Source: Thalassolituus sp006212115 | GTDB lineage: Bacteria; Pseudomonadota; Gammaproteobacteria; Pseudomonadales; Oceanobacteraceae | Length of the DNA stretch: 64,000 bases | Assembly (NCBI RefSeq): GCF_040372045.1 | Contig: NZ_BAABWH010000002.1 | Strand: one strand, 5' to 3' | In this document: positions 41,638-51,043 of the stretch, one piece after another | Layout: each line of letters starts with the position of its first letter | Numbering within the stretch: position 1 is the first letter of the stretch | Notes under the pieces: generated by a model | The model's database searches: none | The model's input: the letters and a program-made list of their open reading frames with translations, nothing else | Told to the model about the DNA's origin: nothing | Position numbers and translations under genes: made by a program

Positions 41638-44238
41638 TTATAAATGAGAATTACATGCCGCAAGAATACCCGATACGTCGTCAGGCTCAAGAGCTTCAGA
41701 ATACAAATACCCTTGCTGAAGAGGGCATTGATGACGCAACAACCAATGACTGACCTCATCGCTTTCGATCCCTTCCGCAATGACTTTGAGCTCCAGGGCC
41801 TCCGCCATATTTAGCAGAGCTTTCGCTACCCGCTCGTTTTGCTTATTCCCAGCGAGTTCAGCGGTGAAGGCACGGTCAATCTTGATGCCGTGCACAGGCA
41901 TCGTCTGCAGGTGCATCAATGCAGAGTAACCGGCACCGAAGTTATCCAGATATATCTCGAAACCGTCATGAGAAAGTGACTCCAACAGTTTGGCTGCTCG
42001 CTCGGGGTTAGCCAGTAAGGCCTTCTCCCGTATTTCAAGCGCAAACCAGGCAGCCTGCAATCCGTGCTTGGCTGGCATAACAGAGAGATCCGCCATCAAC
42101 TCATCAGACAGAAACTGCCGCTCAGACAGATTGATGGATATTTTGCATCCCTGCTTCAAATGCGTTTTCCACTGTTCACTAAGCCGGATGGTTTCCGCAA
42201 ACAACCAGGAGGAAAACTCACATATCAGTCCTGATTCTTCTATCAGGCGGATGAATACAGACGGGCTTATGTTTGGCTCAGTTTCATGCCGCCAACGCAC
42301 TAAGGCTTCGAGCCCGATAACATCTCCGGAGCGGGCGTTGTACTGGGGTTGGAATACAAGATGAAAGTCTTCTTCAATCCGTGCCTTTACGCTCTCCCTG
42401 ATGCTCATCATCATGTGCGCATCACGATTTAATTCAGATGTATAAAACCGATATTGATTACGCCCCGACTCTTTGGCTTTATACAGTGCAATGTCCGCTT
42501 GCTTAAGAAACTGCTTCCGATCCGTCATTTCGTTAACTACGGATATGCCAATACTGCACGTCACATAGATGTTCCGGTTAGCCAATTCAAAGGGCTCTGA
42601 TAGCGCTCGCAGTAACTTTTCAGCAACCATTTTCACCGCAGTCTGATTACTGAGGTGCGTTAATATCACAGTGAATTCGTCGCCGCCCACTCTGGCAATG
42701 GTGTCGACTTTACGGATCTGCTCCTGCAGCCTCCGGGCAACCTGTATCAGAAGTTCGTCGCCAGCATCATGTCCAAGGGTGTCATTGATATGTTTAAAGT
42801 TATCGAGGTCTATAAACATCAGAGCCACGGCACCGTAGCGTTCTGATTCTTCTAGCGCCGAAGTAAGCCGACTGTGGAAACACGTTCGATTCGCCAGCCC
42901 CGTCAGTTGATCATGCTCGGCAATTTCCCGGAGTCGCTGCTCTTTACGAAGATAATCGGTGATATCGCTTTGTGTCATCAGCAGGCCATCCAGAGCGCCC
43001 GTTTCGTCGTATAGCATACAAGCACTGACTGACGCCCAACGTACTTCGCCCAGAGGAGTCTGAAAGCGCACATCACCACTATAACGCCCATGCCCAGTCG
43101 CTTTCCTGCGTACTTGTTCGAGAAAACGATCGCAATCAAGCTGGTGAATCGCATTGACCCATCCAACTCCCATCATTTCATCGGCCGTCATGCCCACGTA
43201 ATCACACCACGTGTCATTCACGTAAGAACATTCCCAGTTGCGATCGAGCTGCAAAATACCAACTGGTGCAAGCGTCGTTAATGCCCGAAGGCGCTGCTGA
43301 GAATCCCGGTATTCGGCGGCCGATCGCACCTGCTCAGAGATATCGTTAATTACGATACCTCGACAGTCATCCCCCCAGAAGCCACAAGGAAAGATACGAA
43401 TATCGGCTAGACGCTTGGAGCCGCTGGACGGCACCAAAGATACTCCACGTATCGTTGCGCCGGGCTGATCACTCTCGGCACCAAGCAACTGCCCGGTGCC
43501 CTGCAAATGAGACATGATAGTGCTGTCAACGAAGTTACTCACCGATAAACCAGCAAGCTGCGACAATGGCGTCCGGAGTGTCTCCGCTGCCGCTCGATTT
43601 GCTCTCAGGATCGTATTTTGAGCATCAACCAGGAGCACGCCGTCAAACAGAGAGTTAAACAGTTTATCCAGTGAAGGAGGAAGCGGTTTATTCGTTAATG
43701 CCTGATCAACTGGCCGGTTCTTCAGAGCTTTAGCCCAGCTGGCACGTAACAAGCAGCATGCCGCAGTTACAAAAGGCCGGAGCCTCTCTACGTCAGCTTG
43801 AGTGACCGGCGTTCGTAGATTACTCAGATACAGAACACCGTACAGATTGCGCATATCGGCGAGCGGAATGCAGAGATAATTATGTACCGGGGCAGCAGCT
43901 AAGGGTTGCGCGTGCTCCGGAGGTAAACCACCTTCGCCATAAGACATCCGACCACTACGGAACTGAAACAATAGACTTTGAGGTAGAGTGCTGCTGGCAC
44001 TGGCCGAAGGCTTTAATATAAAGTTATCTTCGCGCTCGCCATACGCCACCATGTTCCAGCTGACGGTCGCCCCCTCGGAAGGCTGGACTTCAAACGCATA
44101 TCCTTGCTCAGCGTCAAGCAGCCGCGCCACCTCCTCCAGACTTCGTTCAAGGATGGTATCTGCGCTGTGGGCGGTTAAGAGCAGCCTCTCCAATGTGGAG
44201 ATAGATTCTCTCAACGCGTGATCGGATCGCCGATTCAT
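41638..44238 (-). CDS. GAF-PAS-PAS-GGDEF-EAL cyclic-di-GMP protein
   Basis: A protein of 866 residues from the ATG at 44238, which has an AGGAG site eight bases upstream. GAF-like domain (about 10-165), two PAS domains (190-310, 325-440), GGDEF (450-605; active site RVGGDEF intact), EAL (625-866; LEALVRW intact). In the EAL domain the usual DDFG metal motif reads LDNFGAGYS, and the LEITE motif reads LEIRE. Diguanylate cyclase activity is likely; hydrolysis may be weak or lost. It lies 52 bp upstream of the CheB-CheR gene on the same strand, so c-di-GMP and methyl/phospho signalling may be coupled. Confidence 0.93.
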   Translation of the reverse strand: MNRRSDHALRESISTLERLLLTAHSADTILERSLEEVARLLDAEQGYAFEVQPSEGATVSWNMVAYGEREDNFILKPSASASSTLPQSLLFQFRSGRMSYGEGGLPPEHAQPLAAAPVHNYLCIPLADMRNLYGVLYLSNLRTPVTQADVERLRPFVTAACCLLRASWAKALKNRPVDQALTNKPLPPSLDKLFNSLFDGVLLVDAQNTILRANRAAAETLRTPLSQLAGLSVSNFVDSTIMSHLQGTGQLLGAESDQPGATIRGVSLVPSSGSKRLADIRIFPCGFWGDDCRGIVINDISEQVRSAAEYRDSQQRLRALTTLAPVGILQLDRNWECSYVNDTWCDYVGMTADEMMGVGWVNAIHQLDCDRFLEQVRRKATGHGRYSGDVRFQTPLGEVRWASVSACMLYDETGALDGLLMTQSDITDYLRKEQRLREIAEHDQLTGLANRTCFHSRLTSALEESERYGAVALMFIDLDNFKHINDTLGHDAGDELLIQVARRLQEQIRKVDTIARVGGDEFTVILTHLSNQTAVKMVAEKLLRALSEPFELANRNIYVTCSIGISVVNEMTDRKQFLKQADIALYKAKESGRNQYRFYTSELNRDAHMMMSIRESVKARIEEDFHLVFQPQYNARSGDVIGLEALVRWRHETEPNISPSVFIRLIEESGLICEFSSWLFAETIRLSEQWKTHLKQGCKISINLSERQFLSDELMADLSVMPAKHGLQAAWFALEIREKALLANPERAAKLLESLSHDGFEIYLDNFGAGYSALMHLQTMPVHGIKIDRAFTAELAGNKQNERVAKALLNMAEALELKVIAEGIESDEVSHWLLRHQCPLQQGYLYSEALEPDDVSGILAACNSHL

Positions 44239-44369
44239 AAGCTGAACTCCTGCGAATGCGTCCTTACGACCAAAAGCCCAGACGTCATTGTCTGAGCATG
44301 GTTTTTTGCAGTTGGTACCCAAGACACCTATCCATACTGATATATTGAATATAATTCAGGTGCTCCAGC

Positions 44370-44397
44370 ACTATAGCCCCAGAATCCGAGTTGTCCA
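44370..44397 (-). promoter_or_regulatory. Probable sigma-70 promoter of the GGDEF-EAL gene
   Basis: On the reverse strand TGGACA (44392-44397) and TATAGT (44370-44375) are 16 bp apart, about 130 bp upstream of the AGGAG-ATG start. The divergent CLCA_X-like gene may use TATAAT at 44427-44432, but no good -35 is seen for it. Confidence 0.5.
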
Positions 44398-44485
44398 GAA
44401 AGGCCTTACTATTTGTAGATATATTGTATAATTTTGTCTTTTTACGACGACCAGAGCACCACTTCACGCACCTACACAGGCACTT

Positions 44486-45271
44486 ATGCGCATACCCGTG
44501 ACACGCACCGGACCACCTCATCGCTCTGACGATGAGTTTGTATCTTTCCGAGAGGTTCGGGAGCGTTTCGGCTTTTACGGTGTAAAAGTGGGCCGTTGGG
44601 TCACTGACGACGAACAAACCAGAGCAGCAGAGTACTTTTATGACGCCTTGTGCGACCTGATGTTAATTCTGAAAGTGCCTGAAACCGTAATATCACTTCG
44701 AAACAGTCTGGCTTTGCATTACGGTACCGGAGGAAGACCCGGAGTAGCAGCGCACTACAGCCCACAGGAAAAAGCGTTCGCACTGGCTAAAAATGCAGGT
44801 CCGGGCAGTATTGCCCATGAATGGTTCCACGCGTTTGACCACTACATTGCACAGCAGGCCTTCTCTGATCTCCCTACCAGCAGTTTCGCCTCCCCAGCAT
44901 GGCTCAACCAAAAAGCAACGCCGGTCGCGCATCCACTCAATGATTTGCTGTTTGAATGTTTCAGTGCCGTTATTCTGGACTCAAGCGGTAACGCCCCCAG
45001 CGACCTGTTCACGGCCTCCGCCAAAGCCGACCGTGCATCAGGGATTCTCTACTATTCCCGCCCGGAAGAAATGACCGCAAGAGCCTTTGAGGCCTTCATC
45101 CAGGACGCGACGATCAAGAATAACTTTCTGGTCAAAGGCACGAAAAAGTCACACGAGGCGGAGTTAGGGTTGTACCCGACTGGCTCTCAACGACAGAGAA
45201 TCAATGAGGCCTTCGCTCGTTATTTCCACAGCCTCGGACATGCACTGTCTAGCAAGGTTGCGTCGGGATAA
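44486..45271 (+). CDS. CLCA_X-like protein with zinc-peptidase motif
   Basis: A protein of 261 residues, no signal peptide. The starting MRIPVTRTGPPHRSDDEFVSFREVRERFGF, the YGTGGRPGVAAHYSPQEKAFALAKNAG block, and the metallopeptidase motif AHEWFHAFDHY (HExxH) match the CLCA_X family I recall from Pseudomonas and relatives. A late SRPEEMTARAFEAFIQD helix may supply the third metal ligand (Glu). Proteolysis is inferred from the motif; substrates are unknown. It is monocistronic and ends 230 bp before moaA. Confidence 0.8.
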   Translation: MRIPVTRTGPPHRSDDEFVSFREVRERFGFYGVKVGRWVTDDEQTRAAEYFYDALCDLMLILKVPETVISLRNSLALHYGTGGRPGVAAHYSPQEKAFALAKNAGPGSIAHEWFHAFDHYIAQQAFSDLPTSSFASPAWLNQKATPVAHPLNDLLFECFSAVILDSSGNAPSDLFTASAKADRASGILYYSRPEEMTARAFEAFIQDATIKNNFLVKGTKKSHEAELGLYPTGSQRQRINEAFARYFHSLGHALSSKVASG

Positions 45272-45369
45272 ATTACAAATAATACGGACAGTCTTGCCTC
45301 TCTGATTACCTTTCTGTTGCCCGATATTGGTCCAATACGTAGACTTGGAGGCTGATTAAACTTACGCCG

Positions 45370-45502
45370 AAGCCCGTCTACCTTCATCCCTCATGGATAT
45401 GGTCGCCGGGCCGCGACCAGTAGACGAGGGGCCTCGTTGGCTGATGTATCGCCGGGTTCAACGGGAAACTGTTGGGCCTCCCGCGCTTGGAAAGGTGTAC
45501 CC
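45370..45502 (+). ncRNA. Molybdenum cofactor (Moco) riboswitch candidate
   Basis: The moaA leader has the features of the Moco RNA motif. GTCTAC (about 45376) can pair with GTAGAC (about 45420). Hairpins form at GGTCG...CGACC and CGAGGGGCCTCG. A CTGATGTATCGCC block is followed by a GGGTT...CCTCCCG stem with a GGGAAAC loop, and the ending TTGGAAAGGTGTACCCATG closely resembles the E. coli moaA leader end CTGGAAAGGTGTACATG. The ribosome site GGAAAGG is inside the element. It likely represses moaA-mobA-moaBCDE when Moco is plentiful. The exact 5' boundary is uncertain. Confidence 0.75.
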
Positions 45503-46480
45503 ATGACATTGCAGGACCATCACGGCCGGCGCTTTACTTATCTGCGCCTGTCGATTACTGATGCGTGCAATTTCCGCTGCAACTATTGCTTGCCCGATGG
45601 GTATCAATGCAGTGATAGCACGCCCCATTTGTCGGTCGATGAAATTCGTCGCACCGCCATGACATTTGCTCGGCTGGGCACCCAAAAGATCCGGATCACT
45701 GGCGGTGAACCCGCCCTGCGCCGCGATCTGCCAGAGATAATCCGTGCCGTCGCCAGCGTTCCCGGCATCGAAGAGGTGGCACTGACCACCAATGGCTGGA
45801 AACTACCCAAGCTGCTTCCCGCCTGGGCCGATGCCGGGTTAACCCGGCTTAACGTCAGCATCGACAGCCTTGATCCGCGCCAGTTTCAGGCGATTACCGG
45901 ACACAATCGCCTTCAGGACCTGTTAGGAGGACTGGAGGTTGCGCGCCAACTCGGATTCACCGGCATAAAAGTCAATGCGGTGCTGATGCGAGAACACAAC
46001 GCCGACCAACTACCGAGATTCCTCGAGTGGATTCGCGAAACTCCGGTCACCCTGCGCTTCATCGAGCTCATGCAGACGGGTGATAACCACGAGTTCTTTC
46101 AGCAAAACCATGTGCGTGGCGAGGACATCAAAGCGCAGTTGCTTGCAGACAACTGGCAGCCTGTTCTGAAAAATACAACCGACGGTCCTGCGCAGGAATT
46201 CTGGCACCCAGAATATGCCGGACGTATCGGCCTGATCATGCCGTACAGTAAGGACTTCTGCCAAAGCTGTAATCGCCTGCGAGTGTCAGCAACCGGGCAA
46301 CTCCACCTGTGTTTGTTTGGCGAACAAGGCTTCGATCTTCGACCACTATTGGCCAGTGACGAAACACTCGATGACGCCGCTGATTTTGTGCGCCATTGCC
46401 TCGATGACAAAAAAGCCACCCATGCTCTGCATGACGGTAACACAGGGGTGCGCACTCATTTCGCCGGTATCGGTGGGTGA
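45503..46480 (+). CDS. moaA: GTP 3',8-cyclase MoaA
   Basis: A radical-SAM enzyme of 325 residues that converts GTP to 3',8-cH2GTP in the first step of molybdopterin synthesis. The N-terminal cluster motif DACNFRCNYCLPDG is followed by RITGGEPALRRD and SIDSLDPRQF; the C-terminal 4Fe-4S motif is SKDFCQSCNRLRVS...LHLCL, and the protein ends in the Gly-Gly seen in MoaA. The ATG at 45503 lies directly behind GGAAAGG of the riboswitch. Confidence 0.97.
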   Translation: MTLQDHHGRRFTYLRLSITDACNFRCNYCLPDGYQCSDSTPHLSVDEIRRTAMTFARLGTQKIRITGGEPALRRDLPEIIRAVASVPGIEEVALTTNGWKLPKLLPAWADAGLTRLNVSIDSLDPRQFQAITGHNRLQDLLGGLEVARQLGFTGIKVNAVLMREHNADQLPRFLEWIRETPVTLRFIELMQTGDNHEFFQQNHVRGEDIKAQLLADNWQPVLKNTTDGPAQEFWHPEYAGRIGLIMPYSKDFCQSCNRLRVSATGQLHLCLFGEQGFDLRPLLASDETLDDAADFVRHCLDDKKATHALHDGNTGVRTHFAGIGG

Positions 46481-46490
46481 GGTATCAGGT

Positions 46491-47126
46491 ATGACGAGCC
46501 AGATGGAGAGGGTGACTGCTGCCGTGCTTGCGGGTGGGCAATCGCAACGAATGGGGCAGGACAAGTCTGATCTGGTTCGCCCCGATGGCAGGACACAGTT
46601 AGTGTTCACACTCGAATGTCTGGAACGCGCAGGTATCAGGCGGACGCTGCTGAGCGGGGTCAGCCACGACCACTATCAGCGCATTGACGACATTCATAAA
46701 GGCATCGGGCCTCTTGGTGGCATTCATGCTCTGCTGCACGCGATCACCAGCGGCAAGACCGCGGCGGCAGATGCACTTCAAACAGATGCGCTCCAAAAAG
46801 ATACGTTTAGCACGGACGCCCTCATTGTCGCTCCTTGCGATATGCCTTACCTGTCTGAAGATGTGTTTCATCATCTCGAAAATACTTCGAAACAGACAGG
46901 AAAAAGTACTGCTTACGCAGGAAGTTTTTTCCCTTTTATTATTCGCGATGTCAGGGCTGCACTCACTTCACTGAATTCGATATTAAATTCAGAGAAAAAA
47001 AATTCTATAAAGCATTTTCTTCTATCATTAGATTTTGATTTTATAGATCAAAAAAATACAGAAAATCTGAAAAGCTGTAACACACCAGAAGACTGGAGTG
47101 AGTTTTTAGATAGTCGAAAAAATTAG
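46491..47126 (+). CDS. mobA: Molybdenum cofactor guanylyltransferase
   Basis: A protein of 211 residues from the ATG at 46491. The nucleotidyltransferase motif AAVLAGGQSQRMGQDKS is near residue 9, GPLGGIHALL near 85, and VAPCDMPYL near 122. It adds GMP to Moco to make the guanine dinucleotide form. The final third is unusually AT-rich (Lys/Asn/Ile-rich, KKNSIKHFLLSL). It lies 10 bp after moaA, between moaA and moaB, which is not its usual place next to mobB. Confidence 0.93.
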   Translation: MTSQMERVTAAVLAGGQSQRMGQDKSDLVRPDGRTQLVFTLECLERAGIRRTLLSGVSHDHYQRIDDIHKGIGPLGGIHALLHAITSGKTAAADALQTDALQKDTFSTDALIVAPCDMPYLSEDVFHHLENTSKQTGKSTAYAGSFFPFIIRDVRAALTSLNSILNSEKKNSIKHFLLSLDFDFIDQKNTENLKSCNTPEDWSEFLDSRKN

Positions 47127-47137
47127 GAATTTATCTT

Positions 47138-47668
47138 ATGTCTAAAGTCTTCAATGATGATTTCATAAAGTTAAACGTATCTGTACTCACAGTGTCGGAT
47201 ACTCGTACCGAAGAAAATGATACCAGTGGTGATTTTTTAGTTGAATCAATCAACACTGCAGGTCACAACGCCGTAGAGAAAAAAATTGTCGTCGATAACA
47301 TTTATAAGATCAGGGAAGCGCTATCCACCTGGATTGCTGATTCGCGCACACAGGTAGTAATCGTAACCGGCGGAACAGGATTTACAGAGCGTGACTCAAC
47401 ACCCGATGCGGCTGTTCCTTTATTCGACAAAACCATTGACGGATTCGGCGAGTTATTCCGTCAACTATCCTACGACACTATCGGCACATCGACCATTCAA
47501 AGCCGGGCCGTGGCCGGACTTGCCAACGATACCCTGATCTTCTGCGTCCCCGGATCAACCAATGCATGTCGTCAGGCGTGGGAGCAGATCATTCAGCAAC
47601 AACTGGATAGCCGCCACCGCCCTTGCAACTTTGCACTCCGTCTGAAGAAGGTCGACGCGCATGGCTGA
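47138..47668 (+). CDS. moaB: Molybdenum cofactor biosynthesis protein MoaB
   Basis: A protein of 176 residues of the MoaB/Mog fold, which adenylates molybdopterin. Motifs: VSVLTVSDTRTEENDTSG, IVTGGTGFTERDSTPDA, and FCVPGSTNACRQAWE. It overlaps moaC by eight bases. Confidence 0.95.
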   Translation: MSKVFNDDFIKLNVSVLTVSDTRTEENDTSGDFLVESINTAGHNAVEKKIVVDNIYKIREALSTWIADSRTQVVIVTGGTGFTERDSTPDAAVPLFDKTIDGFGELFRQLSYDTIGTSTIQSRAVAGLANDTLIFCVPGSTNACRQAWEQIIQQQLDSRHRPCNFALRLKKVDAHG

Positions 47669-48140
47669 TTTTTCTCACGTCAACACGCGTGGCGAAGCCT
47701 CTATGGTTGATGTATCGGGCAAAGCAGCCAGTGTCCGTGAAGCCCGCGCTGAGGGGTACATAACCATGTCAGCCGAAACGCTCGAGGCCATCATCGCCGG
47801 CGAGCATCACAAAGGCGACGTCTTTGGGGTGGCACGCATTGCTGGAATCCAGGCTGCCAAACAGACCAGCCAGCTTATCCCGTTATGCCACCCGCTGATG
47901 CTGAGTAAGGTCGCGGTCGAGTTCGAAATTGATCAGGCAAACAATCGTGTACGTATCGAAAGCCTGTGCAAGCTGACCGGTCAGACTGGCGTAGAAATGG
48001 AAGCCCTAACGGCGGTATCCGTCGCCGCCCTGACCCTGTTCGATATGTGCAAAGCCGTTGATCCCAGTATGACCATTGATGGGGTTCGAGTACTGGAAAA
48101 AATCGGAGGAAAGACGGGTCACTGGAGTTCAGAAAAATGA
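47661..48140 (+). CDS. moaC: Cyclic pyranopterin monophosphate synthase MoaC
   Basis: A protein of 159 residues. Motifs: MVDVSGKAASVREARAEG, GDVFGVARIAGIQAAKQT, LIPLCHPLMLSKV (substrate-binding His) and TGVEMEALTAVSVAALTLFDMCKAVD (catalytic Lys/Asp). It acts after MoaA to form cPMP. It overlaps moaD by four bases. Confidence 0.98.
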   Translation: MADFSHVNTRGEASMVDVSGKAASVREARAEGYITMSAETLEAIIAGEHHKGDVFGVARIAGIQAAKQTSQLIPLCHPLMLSKVAVEFEIDQANNRVRIESLCKLTGQTGVEMEALTAVSVAALTLFDMCKAVDPSMTIDGVRVLEKIGGKTGHWSSEK

Positions 48141-48382
48141 TCCGAGTCTATTTTTTTGCAAAAATCAAAGACGAACTGAACATGGATTTTTATGATCTCG
48201 ATATTAAATTTCCGTGTTCAGTTTCTGATCTTAGAAATTCACTTTCTTCTAAATTAAAAAATGATGAACTTTTCTCTTCAGATTATGCAATTTGTGCAGT
48301 CAACCATGAAATATCGAATTCTGAAAAAATAGTAAAGGAATCTGATGAGGTTGCATTTTTTCCACCGGTGACAGGCGGATAA
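48137..48382 (+). CDS. moaD: Molybdopterin synthase small subunit MoaD
   Basis: A protein of 81 residues with ubiquitin-like fold and C-terminal VTGG; the terminal Gly carries the thiocarboxylate. Codon use is very AT-rich compared with moaC and moaE's 3' half. It starts in the ATGA overlap with moaC and ends two bases before moaE. Confidence 0.93.
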   Translation: MIRVYFFAKIKDELNMDFYDLDIKFPCSVSDLRNSLSSKLKNDELFSSDYAICAVNHEISNSEKIVKESDEVAFFPPVTGG

Positions 48383-48384
48383 AA

Positions 48385-48891
48385 ATGACCACTAAAAATG
48401 AAGTAGAGAGCAAGATAAGAACCAAGGTAGTCGTATCGGAGAGAGATTTTTCGATTGACTCTGAATACGATTTTTTATCCAGCAATGCACCAAGAACGGG
48501 AGCCATTGTTTCATTTATTGGTCGTGTCAGAGAATTTAGCGAACGCGAAGACATCACTGGTTTACATCTGGAACATTATCCAGGGATGACGGAAGCGTCT
48601 CTGAATAAGATCATCGAGCTGGCCCACCAGCGCTGGGACATACAGGCTTGCAGCCTTCATCACCGAATTGGTTCGCTGCAGGTAGAAGATCAGATCGTAT
48701 ACGTCGGCGTCAGTAGCGCCCATCGTGATGAAGCATTCGATGCTTGCCGCTTCATCATGGATTACCTGAAAACCGAGGCGCCCTTCTGGAAGAAGGAGCT
48801 CACACAAGACGGCGATTACTGGGTCGATGCGAGAGAAAAGGACCAGCAAGCACGGGCTCGCTGGCAGTCGTCCGCTTCAGATCAATCCTGA
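48385..48891 (+). CDS. moaE: Molybdopterin synthase catalytic subunit MoaE
   Basis: A protein of 168 residues. Motifs: GAIVSFIGRVREFS, LHLEHYPGMTE, HRIGSLQVEDQIVYVGVSSAHR, and the catalytic LKTEAPFWKKE. An N-terminal extension of about 20 residues precedes the usual start. It forms the synthase with MoaD to convert cPMP to molybdopterin. It converges on pilU with a 10-bp overlap. Confidence 0.96.
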   Translation: MTTKNEVESKIRTKVVVSERDFSIDSEYDFLSSNAPRTGAIVSFIGRVREFSEREDITGLHLEHYPGMTEASLNKIIELAHQRWDIQACSLHHRIGSLQVEDQIVYVGVSSAHRDEAFDACRFIMDYLKTEAPFWKKELTQDGDYWVDAREKDQQARARWQSSASDQS

Positions 48892-49997
48892 AGCCGTAGG
48901 TTACGTGTCGCCCCTTCGAGGCGGTCGGCATTGGTCTCATTGCCCAGTTTAATCATAAGACGCAGATCGTTTGGCGAGTCCGCATGAGCAATCGCGTCTT
49001 CGTATGTAATCTCACTCTGCTCGTAGAGCGCATACAGTGCCTGATCGAAGGTCTGCATACCCAGCTCGGTAGAGCGCGCCATCAGAGCTTTCAACTCGTG
49101 AACGTCCCCTTTGCGAATCAGGTCGGACACTAACGGCGTGTTCAACAACACTTCGACAACCGCCCGGCGACCACGACCATCCGGCGTAGGAATAAGCTGC
49201 TGTGCAACGATGGCTTTTAAGTTGAGCGACAAGTCCATCCAGATTTGCGAATGGCGCTCTGGCGGGAAGAAGTGAATAATCCGGTCCAGCGCCTGGTTGG
49301 CGTTGTTACTGTGCAGAGTCGCGAGACATAAGTGACCCGTTTCTGCGAAGGTGATGGCGTGCTCCATGGTGTCCGCTGAGCGCACCTCACCAATCATGAT
49401 GACATCGGGAGCCTGACGCAGGCAGTTCTTCAGTGCGACTTCATAACTGTCCGTATCCAACCCTACTTCCCGCTGAGTAACGATGCAGGTTTCGTGTTGG
49501 TGAATAAATTCAATCGGATCTTCAATACTGAGGATATGCCCTTTGGAGTTCCGGTTCCGATAACCGATCATAGAAGCCAGTGAGGTCGATTTACCGGCAC
49601 CGGTCGCACCAACAAACAGAACCAGACCACGCTTAGTAAGAGACAGTTCTTTGATTACCTCGGGTAATCCGAGCTGATCAATATTCGGGATACGAGTCTC
49701 GATCCGACGTAACACCATACCGGCTACGTTACGCTGGAAAAATGCACTGGCACGGAATCGCCCGATGCCAGTCGCATTAATGGCGAAGTTCAGTTCTTTG
49801 CGCTCTTCAAACTCTTCCTGCTGATTATCGTTCATCAGGCCATAAACAATTTCTTTCGCTTGTTCAGCACTGAGGACGGTTTTATTCAGCGGTACTAATT
49901 TGCCATGGACCTTCATTGATGGGGGCACACCCGCCGTAATGAAGAGATCAGATGCGGTTTTTTCAACCATTAACCGCAGAAACTTATCCATTGACAC
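48882..49997 (-). CDS. pilU: Type IV pilus retraction ATPase PilU
   Basis: A protein of 371 residues. Walker A GATGAGKSTSLASM is near residue 130, the Asp box EDPIEFIHQHE and Walker B VIMIGEVRS follow, then TGHLCLATLHSNNANQALDRI. The C-terminal tail past residue 345 is as in PilU. PilU assists PilT in pilus retraction at the inner membrane. It lies 11 bp downstream of pilT. Confidence 0.95.
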   Translation of the reverse strand: MSMDKFLRLMVEKTASDLFITAGVPPSMKVHGKLVPLNKTVLSAEQAKEIVYGLMNDNQQEEFEERKELNFAINATGIGRFRASAFFQRNVAGMVLRRIETRIPNIDQLGLPEVIKELSLTKRGLVLFVGATGAGKSTSLASMIGYRNRNSKGHILSIEDPIEFIHQHETCIVTQREVGLDTDSYEVALKNCLRQAPDVIMIGEVRSADTMEHAITFAETGHLCLATLHSNNANQALDRIIHFFPPERHSQIWMDLSLNLKAIVAQQLIPTPDGRGRRAVVEVLLNTPLVSDLIRKGDVHELKALMARSTELGMQTFDQALYALYEQSEITYEDAIAHADSPNDLRLMIKLGNETNADRLEGATRNLRLQD

Positions 49998-50008
49998 GTT
50001 TAATCACC

Positions 50009-51043
50009 TCAGAAGTTTTCAGGCATTTTGGCTTTCTCACGAGCAATCTCGCGACTGATCAAGCCTTTACTGACCAGACTTTGCAGACATTGATCCATGG
50101 TTTGCATGCCATGGGCCGCGCCGGTCTGAATCGCAGAATACATTTGCGCGACCTTATCTTCCCGGATCAGGTTACGAATTGCCGCGGTGCCCACCATAAT
50201 CTCATGCGCTGCAATCCGCCCGCCACCATTCTTTTTCAACAGTGCCTGCGAGATAACGCCCTGCAGAGATTCAGACAACATGGAGCGTACCATGGACTTT
50301 TCTTCGGCTGGAAATACATCAACGATACGGTCGATGGTTTTTGCCGCAGAGCTGGTATGCAGGGTACCAAATACGACGTGACCCGTTTCCGCGGCCGTGA
50401 GTGCCAGACGAATTGTCTCAAGGTCCCGCATCTCACCAACCAGGATAACGTCGGGGTCTTCACGCAGTGCCGAGCGCAGTGCTTCGTTAAAGCCCAGGGT
50501 ATCACGATGGACTTCACGCTGGTTGATCAGACTTTTCTTTGATTCATGAACAAATTCGATCGGATCTTCAACGGTAAGAATATGGTCGAACTTGGTCTCA
50601 TTGATGTAATCGACCATCGCCGCCAGCGTGGTGGACTTACCGGAGCCGGTTGGGCCGGTCACAAGGACAATACCGCGGTTAATCATGGCCAGATCTTTAA
50701 ATACCTGCCCCATACCAAGTTGGTCCATGGTGACCACTTTCGATGGAATGGTACGGAATACGGCACCGGCACCACGGTTATGGTTGAACGCATTCACACG
50801 GAAACGCGCGACACCGGGTACTTCAAACGAGAAGTCGGTTTCGAGAAACTCTTCAAAATCTTTGCGCTGTTTATCGTTCATAATGTCGTACACAAGGGCA
50901 TGAACTTCTTTATGGTCAAGCGCGGGCAGGTTAATCCGGCGAACGTCACCGTCTACACGGATCATGGGTGGCATATCGGCTGAAAGGTGGAGGTCAGATG
51001 CGCCCTGTTTCGCACTGAAAGCCAGTAACTCGGTAATATCCAT
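50009..51043 (-). CDS. pilT: Type IV pilus retraction ATPase PilT
   Basis: A protein of 344 residues from the ATG at 51043, where MDITELLAFSAKQGASDLHLSA is the family N-terminus; a 15-residue upstream extension is rejected. Walker A GPTGSGKSTTLAAM, EDPIEFVHES, VGEMRDLETI and GTLHTSSAAKTIDRI are visible. It powers pilus retraction and twitching. It is divergent from yggS. Confidence 0.97.
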   Translation of the reverse strand: MDITELLAFSAKQGASDLHLSADMPPMIRVDGDVRRINLPALDHKEVHALVYDIMNDKQRKDFEEFLETDFSFEVPGVARFRVNAFNHNRGAGAVFRTIPSKVVTMDQLGMGQVFKDLAMINRGIVLVTGPTGSGKSTTLAAMVDYINETKFDHILTVEDPIEFVHESKKSLINQREVHRDTLGFNEALRSALREDPDVILVGEMRDLETIRLALTAAETGHVVFGTLHTSSAAKTIDRIVDVFPAEEKSMVRSMLSESLQGVISQALLKKNGGGRIAAHEIMVGTAAIRNLIREDKVAQMYSAIQTGAAHGMQTMDQCLQSLVSKGLISREIAREKAKMPENF

